Shown: positions 1-6,403, counted from the stretch's first letter. The stretch: DNA of 6,878 nt from Actinomycetota bacterium (GCA_016870695.1 VGAV01000125.1:1-6878); one strand, 5' to 3'. The notes: generated by a model from the sequence alone, not told the origin. Translations and numbers: made by a program.

Positions 1-1
1 C

Positions 2-658
2 CGCGGCTTCTCGGAGCTGTCCCTGCGCGCGATGCGGCAGGCCCAGGACGATGAGACCCGCCAGCGCACCGCTCTCGCCGTGGAGACGACCGAGCAGTCG
101 CTGGAGCGCATCCAGGCGCAGTCGCTGCGCATGACGGCGCTCGTGGAAGACCTGCTGCTTCTCGCGCGCCTCGACGAGGGGCAGGAGCTCGTCTACGGCA
201 CCGTCGACCTCACCCGCCTCGCCCTCGAGGCCGTGGGCGACGCCCGGCCGGCGGGACCCGACCACAAGTGGTCGGTCGACGTCGACGACGACCCCGTCGA
301 GCTCGCCGGCGACGCCGCGCGGCTGCACCAGGTGGTCGCGAACCTGCTCGCCAACGCCCGCACGCACACCCCCGCCGGCACCGAGGTCACCGTCTCGGTC
401 CGTCGGGAGGGAGCGGACGCCGTGCTGCGGGTGCACGACGACGGCCCGGGTGTCGATCCCGCGGTCGCGGCCCAGCTGTTCGAGCGCTTCGCCCGCGCGG
501 ACCGCTCCCGCGACCGGAAGACGGGTGGGACGGGCCTGGGCCTGTCCATCGCCCGAGCCATCGTCGAGGCGCACCACGGGCGCATCTCCGTCGACAGCAG
601 CCCCGGCGACACGACGTTCGAGGTGCGGCTGCCGGCAAAGCCCGAGGACCCGCGCTGA
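2..658 (+). CDS. Sensor histidine kinase, C-terminal part (5' end outside window)
   Basis: This is the cytoplasmic C-terminal portion of a membrane sensor kinase that autophosphorylates and passes phosphate to a response regulator. The frame is open from base 2. It begins with RGFSEL, a segment that in this family follows directly after the H-box (HELRTPL), so the phospho-accepting histidine lies just outside the window. Visible parts in order are the second dimerisation helix ending in RMTALVEDLLLLARLDEG, the N-box (HQVVANLLANARTHTP), the G1 box (DDGPGVD), the F-box (LFERFARADRSR) and the G2 box (GGTGLGLSIA), ending with the short tail LPAKPEDPR. All ATP-binding elements look intact, so this is a truncation by the window and not a broken gene. 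An internal ATG at 32 is not the start, since the dimerisation helix continues upstream. The gene converges on the flavin operon. Its sensor domain and partner regulator are not visible, so its stimulus is unknown. Confidence 0.93.
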   Translation, partial: RGFSELSLRAMRQAQDDETRQRTALAVETTEQSLERIQAQSLRMTALVEDLLLLARLDEGQELVYGTVDLTRLALEAVGDARPAGPDHKWSVDVDDDPVELAGDAARLHQVVANLLANARTHTPAGTEVTVSVRREGADAVLRVHDDGPGVDPAVAAQLFERFARADRSRDRKTGGTGLGLSIARAIVEAHHGRISVDSSPGDTTFEVRLPAKPEDPR

Positions 659-660
659 CC

Positions 661-765
661 CCGCCCCGCGGGGCCCCACTTTGCCGTGACTGGGCGCAGA
701 TGTACGCCGGGAACCCCTCGACGCGTGCATCTGCGGCAAGTCACGGCCGTCGCCCCACGGGGCGG
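661..765. repeat. 105-bp imperfect palindrome between convergent genes (REP-like or bidirectional terminator)
   Basis: Two nested pairs of inverted arms fill the gap between the kinase stop (658) and the reductase stop (811). The outer arms are 661-674 and 752-765, matching at 13 of 14 positions. The inner arms are 684-707 and 723-746, matching at 21 of 24 positions, around a 15-base loop (708-722). Between outer and inner arms lie unequal spacers of 9 and 5 bases. As RNA from either strand this could fold into one long hairpin, which would suit a shared terminator for the two converging genes, although no strong T-tract follows on either side. The length and regularity also fit a dispersed REP-type or small non-autonomous mobile element. 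The sequence alone does not decide between these. Confidence 0.7.
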
Positions 766-810
766 CACGTCAGGGCCCGGCGGGACTCCGGCGGCGCGAT
801 CCCGGCGGGG

Positions 811-2364
811 TCAGTAGCCCGCGAACGCGTCCGTCGTCAGCGACTTCGCCCGGCCGAGCGCCGGAGCGAGAGCGGCGATGAGGGCGGGCGGGCCCGACAC
901 GAACGCCGCGCGCTGCGCGATGTCGGGCACCGCGCGCAGGAGCGCGGCGGCATCCACGCGGTCCGGCCCGGCCCACGACCAGCCCGCGGGCAGGTCGACG
1001 GGCTCGTCGCGCGAGAAGACGACGACCGGGATGCCGCTGGCGACGATGTCGTCGCGGAAGGCGAGCTCGTCCGCGCTCGAGACGACGTAGACGAGCACCG
1101 CGTCGCGCCGCTGCGCCGTCGCCGCGAGGTGGCGCAGCTGCGACACGAAGGGGGTCACGCCGATGCCGGCGGCGACCAGCAGCAGCGGGGACGTCGGCCG
1201 GGCGGGCAGGACGAAGTCGCCCCACACCCCCGTCGCCGCGAGCGTCGCACCGGGGGCGACGGCGGCCAGCGCACGTTTGTACGTCGACTGCGAGCCGTCC
1301 TTGAACGCGATGCGGACCTCAGGCAGGTCCTCGGGCGCCGAGGCGATCGAGAACTCCCGGCGGGTGCCGCGGGCGTCCGGCCGGCGGTGGGGCACGTCGA
1401 GCTCCAGGTACTGCCCAGGCGAGAAGCGGAACGGCGCCGCGGCTTGGAACGTCAGCTCGCGCACCGTCGGGGTCAGGTCGCGGCGCCGGTCGACGCGCAG
1501 CCGGACCGCCGCCCGCAGGCAGAACGCGAAGGCCAGCAGGTTGCCGACGAGCAGGGCCCGCTCCTGGCCGAGCGTGACGTCGCCCACCGGCAGGGGCCAC
1601 CCGGCGAGGACGCCGACCAGGGCGGCGACGGCGAACTGCTGTCCGCGGCGCGGCGGCAGCGTGAGCGGCTCGGACAACATGAACGCGCCGAGGAAGAGGA
1701 AGGGCGACGAGAAGGCGACCTGCATCAGCAGCGCCGGCACGTCGACGGGGAAGCCCGCCGACTGGAACTGCAGCGTCGTCCGCGTGAACGCCACCGCCAT
1801 CGCCACCACCCAGAACACGACGACGACGGGGAGCTTGTCGGTGCGCCACAGCAGCAGCACGCCGAGCACGAGCACCGGTGCGGCCAGCCACGGCGACCCC
1901 ACCCACCAGGCGGACGAGCCCAGCGCGGGCACCGCCACGCTCACGATCGTGAGGACGGTCGCGCCGGTGGCCGCGGGGTTGAGGATGTGCCGCCCGCGCC
2001 ACACCAGCAGATACTTCGACAGGGATGCCACGACCCCGGCGAGCACGAGACCGGCCAGGCCCAGCGGGTCCAGCGTCGGCCGCAGCACGAAGAGCAGGAT
2101 CGCGGCGGTGATCGCCGACGACTCCCAGCGCCGCGGCATCCGGAGCACCGTCTGCGCGGCGAGGTCGGTGAGCAGGCACGCCGCCGCGAGCACCACGGCG
2201 CTCGCCAGGATCTCGAACGGTTGCGGTCCGACGAGGCCGGCGACCGACAGGGCGAGGGAGATCACCGTCAGCAGCGCCAACGCGCCGAGGATGAGGCGGT
2301 ACATCGACACCCGCCCGAGGACGCCGCGGACGCGGGTGGACCCCGCCGTGAGGGTGGCGCTCAT
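811..2364 (-). CDS. NqrB/RnfD-like membrane domain fused to FAD/NAD(P)H ferredoxin-reductase domain
   Basis: The 517-residue protein has two halves. Residues 22 to about 287 contain roughly ten hydrophobic segments with family hallmarks of NqrB/RnfD: HILNPAATG at 126-134 and FMLSEPLTLPPRRG at 228-241, which resembles the conserved TDPV(S/T)AP segment. Residues from about 289 form a ferredoxin-NADP reductase-like module: FAD-binding GQYLEL (317-322) and RREFSIAS (335-342), the nucleotide-binding loop AAGIGVTPF (398-406), SGPP (490-493) and an aromatic C-terminus FAGY. An even number of membrane spans puts both termini, and thus the reductase module, in the cytosol. The likely role is to move electrons from NAD(P)H across the membrane to the flavoprotein encoded two genes upstream. 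The ATG at 2364 overlaps the apbE stop by 4 bp and has a good Shine-Dalgarno. An open frame continues upstream to 2877, but that part lies inside apbE. No cysteine cluster for an iron-sulfur centre is visible. The overall oxidoreductase call is firm; the electron acceptor is inferred. Confidence 0.88.
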   Translation of the reverse strand: MSATLTAGSTRVRGVLGRVSMYRLILGALALLTVISLALSVAGLVGPQPFEILASAVVLAAACLLTDLAAQTVLRMPRRWESSAITAAILLFVLRPTLDPLGLAGLVLAGVVASLSKYLLVWRGRHILNPAATGATVLTIVSVAVPALGSSAWWVGSPWLAAPVLVLGVLLLWRTDKLPVVVVFWVVAMAVAFTRTTLQFQSAGFPVDVPALLMQVAFSSPFLFLGAFMLSEPLTLPPRRGQQFAVAALVGVLAGWPLPVGDVTLGQERALLVGNLLAFAFCLRAAVRLRVDRRRDLTPTVRELTFQAAAPFRFSPGQYLELDVPHRRPDARGTRREFSIASAPEDLPEVRIAFKDGSQSTYKRALAAVAPGATLAATGVWGDFVLPARPTSPLLLVAAGIGVTPFVSQLRHLAATAQRRDAVLVYVVSSADELAFRDDIVASGIPVVVFSRDEPVDLPAGWSWAGPDRVDAAALLRAVPDIAQRAAFVSGPPALIAALAPALGRAKSLTTDAFAGY

Positions 2365-3248
2365 GAGAAGACCTCTCCATCGAATCCGGGCGACCACTGG
2401 ACGCGGCCGTCCGTCGCCATGCGCACCCAGTGCGCCCCCCAGTCGGCCGCGAGCTCGGGGCCGCCGTCGAAGAACAGCGCCGTCGCCAGCGCGTCCGCGC
2501 GCATCGCCGTGGGGGCGAGCGCCCACGTCGCCGCCCATGCCCGCACGGGCGCGCCGGTGCGGGCGTCGAGGACGTGGTGGAGGCCGTCGCCCCACGCGCG
2601 GCGGTTGATCGCGGAGGCGCACAGGGCCCCGTCGCGGACGGTCGCGACGCCGATCGCCCGGCGCGCGTCGTACGGGTGCTCGAGACCCACCCGGGCGGGG
2701 ACACCGCGCACGGCGAGGTCCCCGGAGGCATCGACCACGACGTCTCCCCCCGCGGCGGGCTCGACGACCGCGAGCACGAGGTCGACGAGCCGGCCCTTCC
2801 CGAGGGCGCCGACGTCGATCGTGGCAGGGGCCGACAGCCGCAGCGTCGACGCGTCCCACTGCAGGACGTCCCGCCACCGCGGGGCGGGCACGGGCGCGCC
2901 GGCCGCCACGAGGGAGGGGCGCGCGTCGTAGCCGAGGCGGGCGAGCGCGTCGCCGATCAGCGGGTTGACGGCCCCGCCCGTGGCCGCGTCCAGCTCGCCG
3001 TACAGCGAGAGCATGGCATCCGCGTCCTCGGGGAGGGGGATGGATGCCGCCTCCCCCGAGGCCAGCGCCGCGACCCGCGAGTCGGCGCGGAAGCGCGACC
3101 AGTCCCGGTCGAAGCGCGCGACGATGCCGGCCACCTCGTCCCGCACCTCGGCGGGAAGAGGGGCGGCCGTCTCGATCGCCCAGGACGTGCCGATCGCGTC
3201 GAACCGCCAGACGCTGCTCGTGGTCGCGGTGCTCACGGCCGGACTCAC
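2361..3248 (-). CDS. apbE: ApbE-family FAD:protein FMN transferase
   Basis: ApbE enzymes use FAD and Mg2+ to attach FMN through a phosphoester bond to a Thr or Ser of target proteins. The 295-residue product carries the family motifs in order: FDAIGTSW (16-23), FDRDWSRFRADS (46-57), GAVNPLIG (92-99), IDVGALGKG (144-152), DASGD (173-177), HHVLDARTG (224-232) and RADALATALFF (250-260) with the metal-binding Asp252 and Thr256. Length is normal for a mature ApbE domain. The N-terminus goes almost directly into the domain: there is no signal peptide or lipobox, unlike many characterised ApbE proteins, which are exported. The start is the GTG at 3248, which overlaps the stop of the upstream FMN-binding gene (GTGA); a second GTG four codons later (3236) is possible and would not change the conclusion. 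The stop overlaps the ATG of the reductase. The obvious client is the adjacent FMN-binding lipoprotein. Confidence 0.92.
   Translation of the reverse strand: MSPAVSTATTSSVWRFDAIGTSWAIETAAPLPAEVRDEVAGIVARFDRDWSRFRADSRVAALASGEAASIPLPEDADAMLSLYGELDAATGGAVNPLIGDALARLGYDARPSLVAAGAPVPAPRWRDVLQWDASTLRLSAPATIDVGALGKGRLVDLVLAVVEPAAGGDVVVDASGDLAVRGVPARVGLEHPYDARRAIGVATVRDGALCASAINRRAWGDGLHHVLDARTGAPVRAWAATWALAPTAMRADALATALFFDGGPELAADWGAHWVRMATDGRVQWSPGFDGEVFS
2372..2378 (-). promoter_or_regulatory. Shine-Dalgarno for the membrane reductase
   Basis: Read on the minus strand this is GGAGAGG, 7 bases before the ATG at 2364. It lies inside the 3' end of apbE. It fixes the start of the reductase at the ATGA overlap and rules out the longer open frame that runs into apbE. 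Confidence 0.75.
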
Positions 3249-3742
3249 GCGGCGGCGTCGGCCTTGATCGCGTCGACGGCCTGGGTGAAGCCGCCGCTGG
3301 TCAGCGACGAACCGGCCACGCGGGTGACGGAGATGTCGTCGATGCTCTTGCCGACCACCTCGTCCGCGATGCCGCCGATGAAGCGGCTCTGATACTCCTG
3401 CGACTCGCGGGCCTGCGGGTCGCCGGTGACCTCGACGTCCGTGATGACGTCGTCGGCGAGGGTGAGGGTGACCTCGATGGTCTCGACGCTCTCGGGCGTG
3501 GCGTACTGGCCGCTGGCGCTGTAGGTGCCGTCCGCGTAGGCCCCACCGCCGGACGACGAACCGGAGTCGGTGCCGGTCGCACCGGTGCCGGTGGAGGACG
3601 AGGGGGCCGTGGTCGCGGCGGGAGCCGGAGCCGAGTCGGTGGTCGTGCCACCGGCGCAGCCGGCGAGGGTGACGATGCCGGCGACGCCGACGAGGGCGGC
3701 TCCGATGCGGGCGGGTCGGGGTACGGCGGTCGTGCGGATCAT
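3245..3742 (-). CDS. FMN-binding domain lipoprotein
   Basis: This 165-residue protein starts with a lipoprotein signal: positive N-terminus (R3, R9, R12), hydrophobic core 13-26 and lipobox LAGC with Cys29 as the lipidated residue. A low-complexity Thr/Ser/Gly/Ala linker (about 30-67) then tethers a small FMN_bind domain (about 68-162). That domain shows the usual ADGTYSASG entry, the strand pair with TITxVEV-like sequence (VITDVEVTGDPQ), and a C-terminal flavin-attachment segment followed by FTQAVDAIKADA. Where the family has SGATxTS, this protein has AGSSLTS (143-149), so the modified residue, if any, would be Ser146. The domain is expected on the outer face of the membrane and to carry electrons from the membrane reductase encoded in the same operon. 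The ATG at 3742 has GAGGA (3748-3752) five bases upstream. It is the first gene of the operon. Domain identity is well supported; covalent flavin attachment is inferred. Confidence 0.85.
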   Translation of the reverse strand: MIRTTAVPRPARIGAALVGVAGIVTLAGCAGGTTTDSAPAPAATTAPSSSTGTGATGTDSGSSSGGGAYADGTYSASGQYATPESVETIEVTLTLADDVITDVEVTGDPQARESQEYQSRFIGGIADEVVGKSIDDISVTRVAGSSLTSGGFTQAVDAIKADAAA

Positions 3743-3784
3743 GAGGGTCCTCGTTCTGTCGTGCCTCGCGGCTCGTTCGCGATC

Positions 3785-3790
3785 ACGTTA
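3785..3790 (-). promoter_or_regulatory. Weak candidate -10 element for the flavin operon
   Basis: The 115-bp gap between prs and the FMN-binding gene contains TAACGT on the minus strand, which would give a leader of roughly 35 bases. No convincing -35 box sits at the right distance. No clear rho-independent terminator for prs was seen in this gap either, so read-through from prs into the operon is possible. Confidence 0.2.
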
Positions 3791-3857
3791 GAGACACGGC
3801 CCTCGACCCCGCCTGGTTCACCCTATGCGCCGGCTGTGAGTCGGCCCCGGACACGGC

Positions 3858-4892
3858 CTAGGCGTCGCCGCCGAACATGCTCGTGACGGAGCCGTCCTGG
3901 AAGACCTCGTGGATGGCGCGCGCGAGCAGCGGCGCGATCGGCAGCACGGTCAGCCCCGGGAAGCGGCGGTCGTCGGGCAGCGGGACCGTGTCGGTGACCA
4001 CGACCTCGTCGATGGCGGCATCCTGGAGCCGTTCCGCCGCGGGGTCGCTGAAGATCGCGTGCGTCGCGGCCACGATGACCTTGCGGGCGCCGTTGGCCTT
4101 GAGCGCCTGCGCGGCCTTCACGATCGTGCCGCCGGTGTCGATCATGTCGTCCACGAGCAGGCAGGTGCGGCCGTTCACGTCGCCGACGATCTCGTGCACG
4201 GAGACCTGGTTGGCGACCTTCGGGTCGCGACGCTTGTGGATGATCGCGAGGGGGGCGCCGAGGCTGTCCGACCACGTGTCGGCGACGCGGACGCGGCCCA
4301 TGTCGGGCGAGACGACCGTGAGCGTCTCGCGGTCCTCCCCCGTGAGCCCCTTCTCGAAGTGCTCGAGGAGGACGGGCTTGGCGAACAGGTGGTCCACGGG
4401 GCCGTCGAAGAACCCCTGGATCTGCGCCGCGTGCAGGTCGACGCTCATGACGCGGTCCGCGCCGGCGGTCTTCAGCAGATCAGCGACGAGGCGGGCGCTG
4501 ATGGGCTCGCGGCCGCGGCCCTTCTTGTCCTGACGCGAGTACGGGTAGTACGGGGCGACGACCGTGATGCGCTTGGCGCTGGCGCGCTTGAGGGCGTCGA
4601 GCATGATGAGCAGCTCCATGAGCCACTCGTTCACCGGCGGGCCGAACGACTGCACGACGAAGACGTCGCAACCGCGGATGGACACCTCGAACCGGGTATA
4701 GATCTCGCCCGAGGCGAAGGTCCGGTGCTCGGTGGGGGCCAGCTCGGTGCCGAGGTGGTGGGCGACCTGTGCGGCCAGCTCGGGGTGCGAACGACCCGAG
4801 GCGACGACGAGGCGCTTCTTGGTCTTGGCGACCAGCCCGGGGGCGATGCCGTTGTCGCGATCGAGGTCTACCGTGTTCTTCTTACGAGCCAT
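3858..4892 (-). CDS. prs: Ribose-phosphate pyrophosphokinase (PRPP synthetase)
   Basis: The enzyme makes phosphoribosyl pyrophosphate from ribose 5-phosphate and ATP, feeding purine, pyrimidine, histidine, tryptophan and NAD synthesis, and in actinobacteria also decaprenyl-phosphoryl arabinose where present. The 344-residue product has PVNEWLMELLIMLDALKR (86-103), the flexible-loop region PYYPYSRQDKKG (114-125), DLHAAQIQGFF (152-162), SPDMGRVRVA (195-204) and the PRPP-binding loop LVDDMIDTGGT (246-256). It is somewhat longer than the common 315-320 residues because of an N-terminal extension (MARKKNTVDLDRDNG...) before the first strand KRLVVASGRSH. The ATG at 4892 has AGGAA seven bases upstream; the frame is open further upstream to 5069, but that part lies in glmU. 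The gene overlaps the glmU stop by 11 bp, so translation is probably coupled. All key residues are present. Confidence 0.97.
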   Translation of the reverse strand: MARKKNTVDLDRDNGIAPGLVAKTKKRLVVASGRSHPELAAQVAHHLGTELAPTEHRTFASGEIYTRFEVSIRGCDVFVVQSFGPPVNEWLMELLIMLDALKRASAKRITVVAPYYPYSRQDKKGRGREPISARLVADLLKTAGADRVMSVDLHAAQIQGFFDGPVDHLFAKPVLLEHFEKGLTGEDRETLTVVSPDMGRVRVADTWSDSLGAPLAIIHKRRDPKVANQVSVHEIVGDVNGRTCLLVDDMIDTGGTIVKAAQALKANGARKVIVAATHAIFSDPAAERLQDAAIDEVVVTDTVPLPDDRRFPGLTVLPIAPLLARAIHEVFQDGSVTSMFGGDA

Positions 4893-6330
4893 CAGCCGCT
4901 TCCTGTGTGGAACGGGCCCGCGCGGCGACATCGGCCGCCCCGGTACCCGGTCGGTTCTTCTCGACCCACCCCTCGATGTTGCGCTGGGGGGCGACGCTGA
5001 GCGCCAGGGCACCGGCGGGGACGTCCTTGCGGATGACGGCGCCGGCACCGGTCTTGGCGCCGTCTCCAATCGTAACCGGCGCCACGAAGACGTTGTGCGA
5101 GCCGGTGTGGACCTCGTCGCCGATGACGGTGCGGTGCTTGGCGATGTCGTCGTAGTTCGCGGTGATGGCGCCTGCGCCGAGGTTGACGCGCTCGCCGATC
5201 TCGGTGTCGCCGATGTAGGACAGGTGCGGCACCTTGCTGCCGGCGCCGATGACGGAGTTCTTGACCTCGACGAACGTGCCGACCTTGCCGCCCTCGCCGA
5301 CGCGGGCGTTCGGCCGCAGGTACGAGAAGGGTCCGATCGTCGCGCCGCGGCCGACGACCGCCAGCGTGGCGTCGGAGCGGGTAACGGTCGCGTCCTCGCC
5401 GATCTCGCAGTCGCGCAGGCTCGTGTCGGGGCCGATCGTCGCGCCCGCGGCCACCGTGGTGGCGCCGAGCACGTGCGTGTTCGGCAGGATCGTCACGTCG
5501 GGGGCGAGCGTCGCGGTGACGTCGATCCACGTCGAGGCCGGATCGACCACCGTGACGCCCTCGAGCTGCCAGCGGCGCACCGTGCGGGCGTTCAGGGTCA
5601 GACCGGCCTGCGAGAGCTGCACGCGGTCGTTGACGCCCAGCGCCGCCGAGGCGTCGGAGGTGAGGGATGCCGCCACGCCCAGCTGCGCCTCGCGGAGCAG
5701 CCCCACAACGTCGGTGAGGTACTTCTCGCCCTGGGCGTTGGCGGTGCCGACGTGGGCGAGCTGGTCGCGGAGCGGGGCCGCGCGGAAGACGTAGACGCCG
5801 ACGTTGATCTCGCCGACCGCCGCCTCGTCCGGCGACGCGTCCTTCTGCTCGACGATGCGGGCGACGGCGTCGCTGCCGTCGCGGATGACGCGGCCGTATC
5901 CGGTGGGGTCGTCCACGCGGGCGCTGAGCAGGGTGACGGCGGTGCCGCCGCCGCGGTGGGTGTCCAGGAGCCCCGCGAGGGTCTCCGGCTCCAGCAGCGG
6001 GACGTCGGCGCTGAGGACGAGCACGTCGCCGTCGAAGTCGGCCAGCGCGTCCAGCGCCGCCTCCACGGCGCGCCCCGTGCCGGGCACCTCGTCCTGGTCG
6101 ACCACGACGACGCCCGGGGCGAGCTCGGCGACGGTGGCCGCGACCCGCTCCCGCTCGTGGCGCACGACGACGACGATGCGGCGGGGGTCCAGCGCGGCGG
6201 CGGTGTCGAGGACGTGCCCGACGAGCGGACGCCCCCCGACCGGGTGGAGCACCTTCGGGGTGCGGGACCGCATGCGCGTCCCCTGCCCTGCAGCGAGGAT
6301 GACGACGGCGAGCTCGGTCGTTGATGTCAT
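4882..6330 (-). CDS. glmU: Bifunctional UDP-N-acetylglucosamine pyrophosphorylase / glucosamine-1-phosphate N-acetyltransferase
   Basis: GlmU carries out the last two steps to UDP-GlcNAc: acetylation of glucosamine 1-phosphate and uridylyl transfer, supplying peptidoglycan synthesis in the cytosol. The 482-residue protein has the N-terminal nucleotidyltransferase signature LAAGQGTRMRSRTPKVLH (12-29), PGTGRAVEAA (84-93), the metal-binding Asp109 in LSADVPLL, YGRVI (145-149), GEKYLTD (201-207) and GVNDRVQL (232-239). From about 265 the left-handed beta-helix of hexapeptide repeats forms the acetyltransferase half, with LRPNARVGEG (338-347), FVEVKNS (353-359), the catalytic His369 in VPHLSYIGD and NLGAGAITANYDD (383-395). 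A polar tail (about 461-482) is common in actinobacterial versions. The ATG at 6330 is the only start that fits the family N-terminus; an in-frame GTG further upstream lies inside the tRNA gene. No good Shine-Dalgarno is available in front of it (see the finding on this junction). Confidence 0.97.
   Translation of the reverse strand: MTSTTELAVVILAAGQGTRMRSRTPKVLHPVGGRPLVGHVLDTAAALDPRRIVVVVRHERERVAATVAELAPGVVVVDQDEVPGTGRAVEAALDALADFDGDVLVLSADVPLLEPETLAGLLDTHRGGGTAVTLLSARVDDPTGYGRVIRDGSDAVARIVEQKDASPDEAAVGEINVGVYVFRAAPLRDQLAHVGTANAQGEKYLTDVVGLLREAQLGVAASLTSDASAALGVNDRVQLSQAGLTLNARTVRRWQLEGVTVVDPASTWIDVTATLAPDVTILPNTHVLGATTVAAGATIGPDTSLRDCEIGEDATVTRSDATLAVVGRGATIGPFSYLRPNARVGEGGKVGTFVEVKNSVIGAGSKVPHLSYIGDTEIGERVNLGAGAITANYDDIAKHRTVIGDEVHTGSHNVFVAPVTIGDGAKTGAGAVIRKDVPAGALALSVAPQRNIEGWVEKNRPGTGAADVAARARSTQEAADGS
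4900..4904 (-). promoter_or_regulatory. Shine-Dalgarno for prs inside glmU
   Basis: AGGAA on the minus strand lies seven bases before the prs ATG and within the last codons of glmU. It decides between this start and the longer open frame that begins at 5069, and implies that ribosomes finishing glmU pass over the prs initiation site. Confidence 0.65.
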
Positions 6331-6331
6331 G

Positions 6332-6403
6332 CTCCGCCGCCAGGATTCGAACCTAGTCCTCACAGCTCCAAAGGCTGTCGTGCTGCCGTTACACCACGGC
6401 GGA
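6332..6403 (-). tRNA. tRNA-Gln (anticodon TTG)
   Basis: A complete 72-nt cloverleaf folds on the minus strand. The acceptor stem is TCCGCCG with CGGCGGA (7 of 7 pairs). The D-stem is GTGT/GCAC around AACGGCA. The anticodon stem is ACAGC/GCTGT with loop CTTTGGA, placing anticodon TTG at 6371-6369. The variable loop has 5 bases and the T-arm is CTAGG-TTCGAAT-CCTGG with one G-T pair. The discriminator base is G. CCA is not encoded: the bases after the discriminator are C then ATG, the glmU start. It decodes CAA and, by wobble, CAG. No convincing promoter was seen in the 64 bp upstream, apart from a CATTAT that overlaps the divergent regulator's promoter region. Confidence 0.96.

Noticed and set aside
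2365..2877. Extension of the membrane reductase to an upstream start at 2877.
   Set aside because: The added residues are Arg/Gly-rich shadow of apbE; the ATG at 2364 has a good Shine-Dalgarno and begins the recognised domain.
268..2931. Long plus-strand open frame of 887 codons across the kinase end, palindrome, reductase and apbE.
   Set aside because: Its product is Arg/Gly/Ala/Pro/His-rich low-complexity sequence with no motif, it runs antisense to two clearly conserved genes, and long antisense frames are expected at this GC content.
3541..3650. GC-rich repeated codons (GGTGCCGGT-like) in the lipoprotein gene, considered as a tandem repeat.
   Set aside because: They encode the ordinary Thr/Ser/Gly linker between the lipidated cysteine and the domain and are not regularly spaced.
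3793..3858. Direct repeat GACACGGCC at 3793-3801 and 3850-3858 upstream of the flavin operon, considered as a pair of operator sites.
   Set aside because: Only 9 bp, GC-rich, one copy overlaps the prs stop codon, and there is no dyad symmetry; chance cannot be excluded.
4732..6324. Plus-strand open frame of 530 codons antisense to glmU and the start of prs.
   Set aside because: Biased composition (Asp/Val/Gly/Arg) and no recognisable domain; it is the complement of strongly conserved glmU sequence.
6331..6363. N-terminal extension of GlmU from a GTG at 6363.
   Set aside because: These codons are the T-arm and acceptor stem of tRNA-Gln, and the GlmU family begins close to the ATG at 6330.
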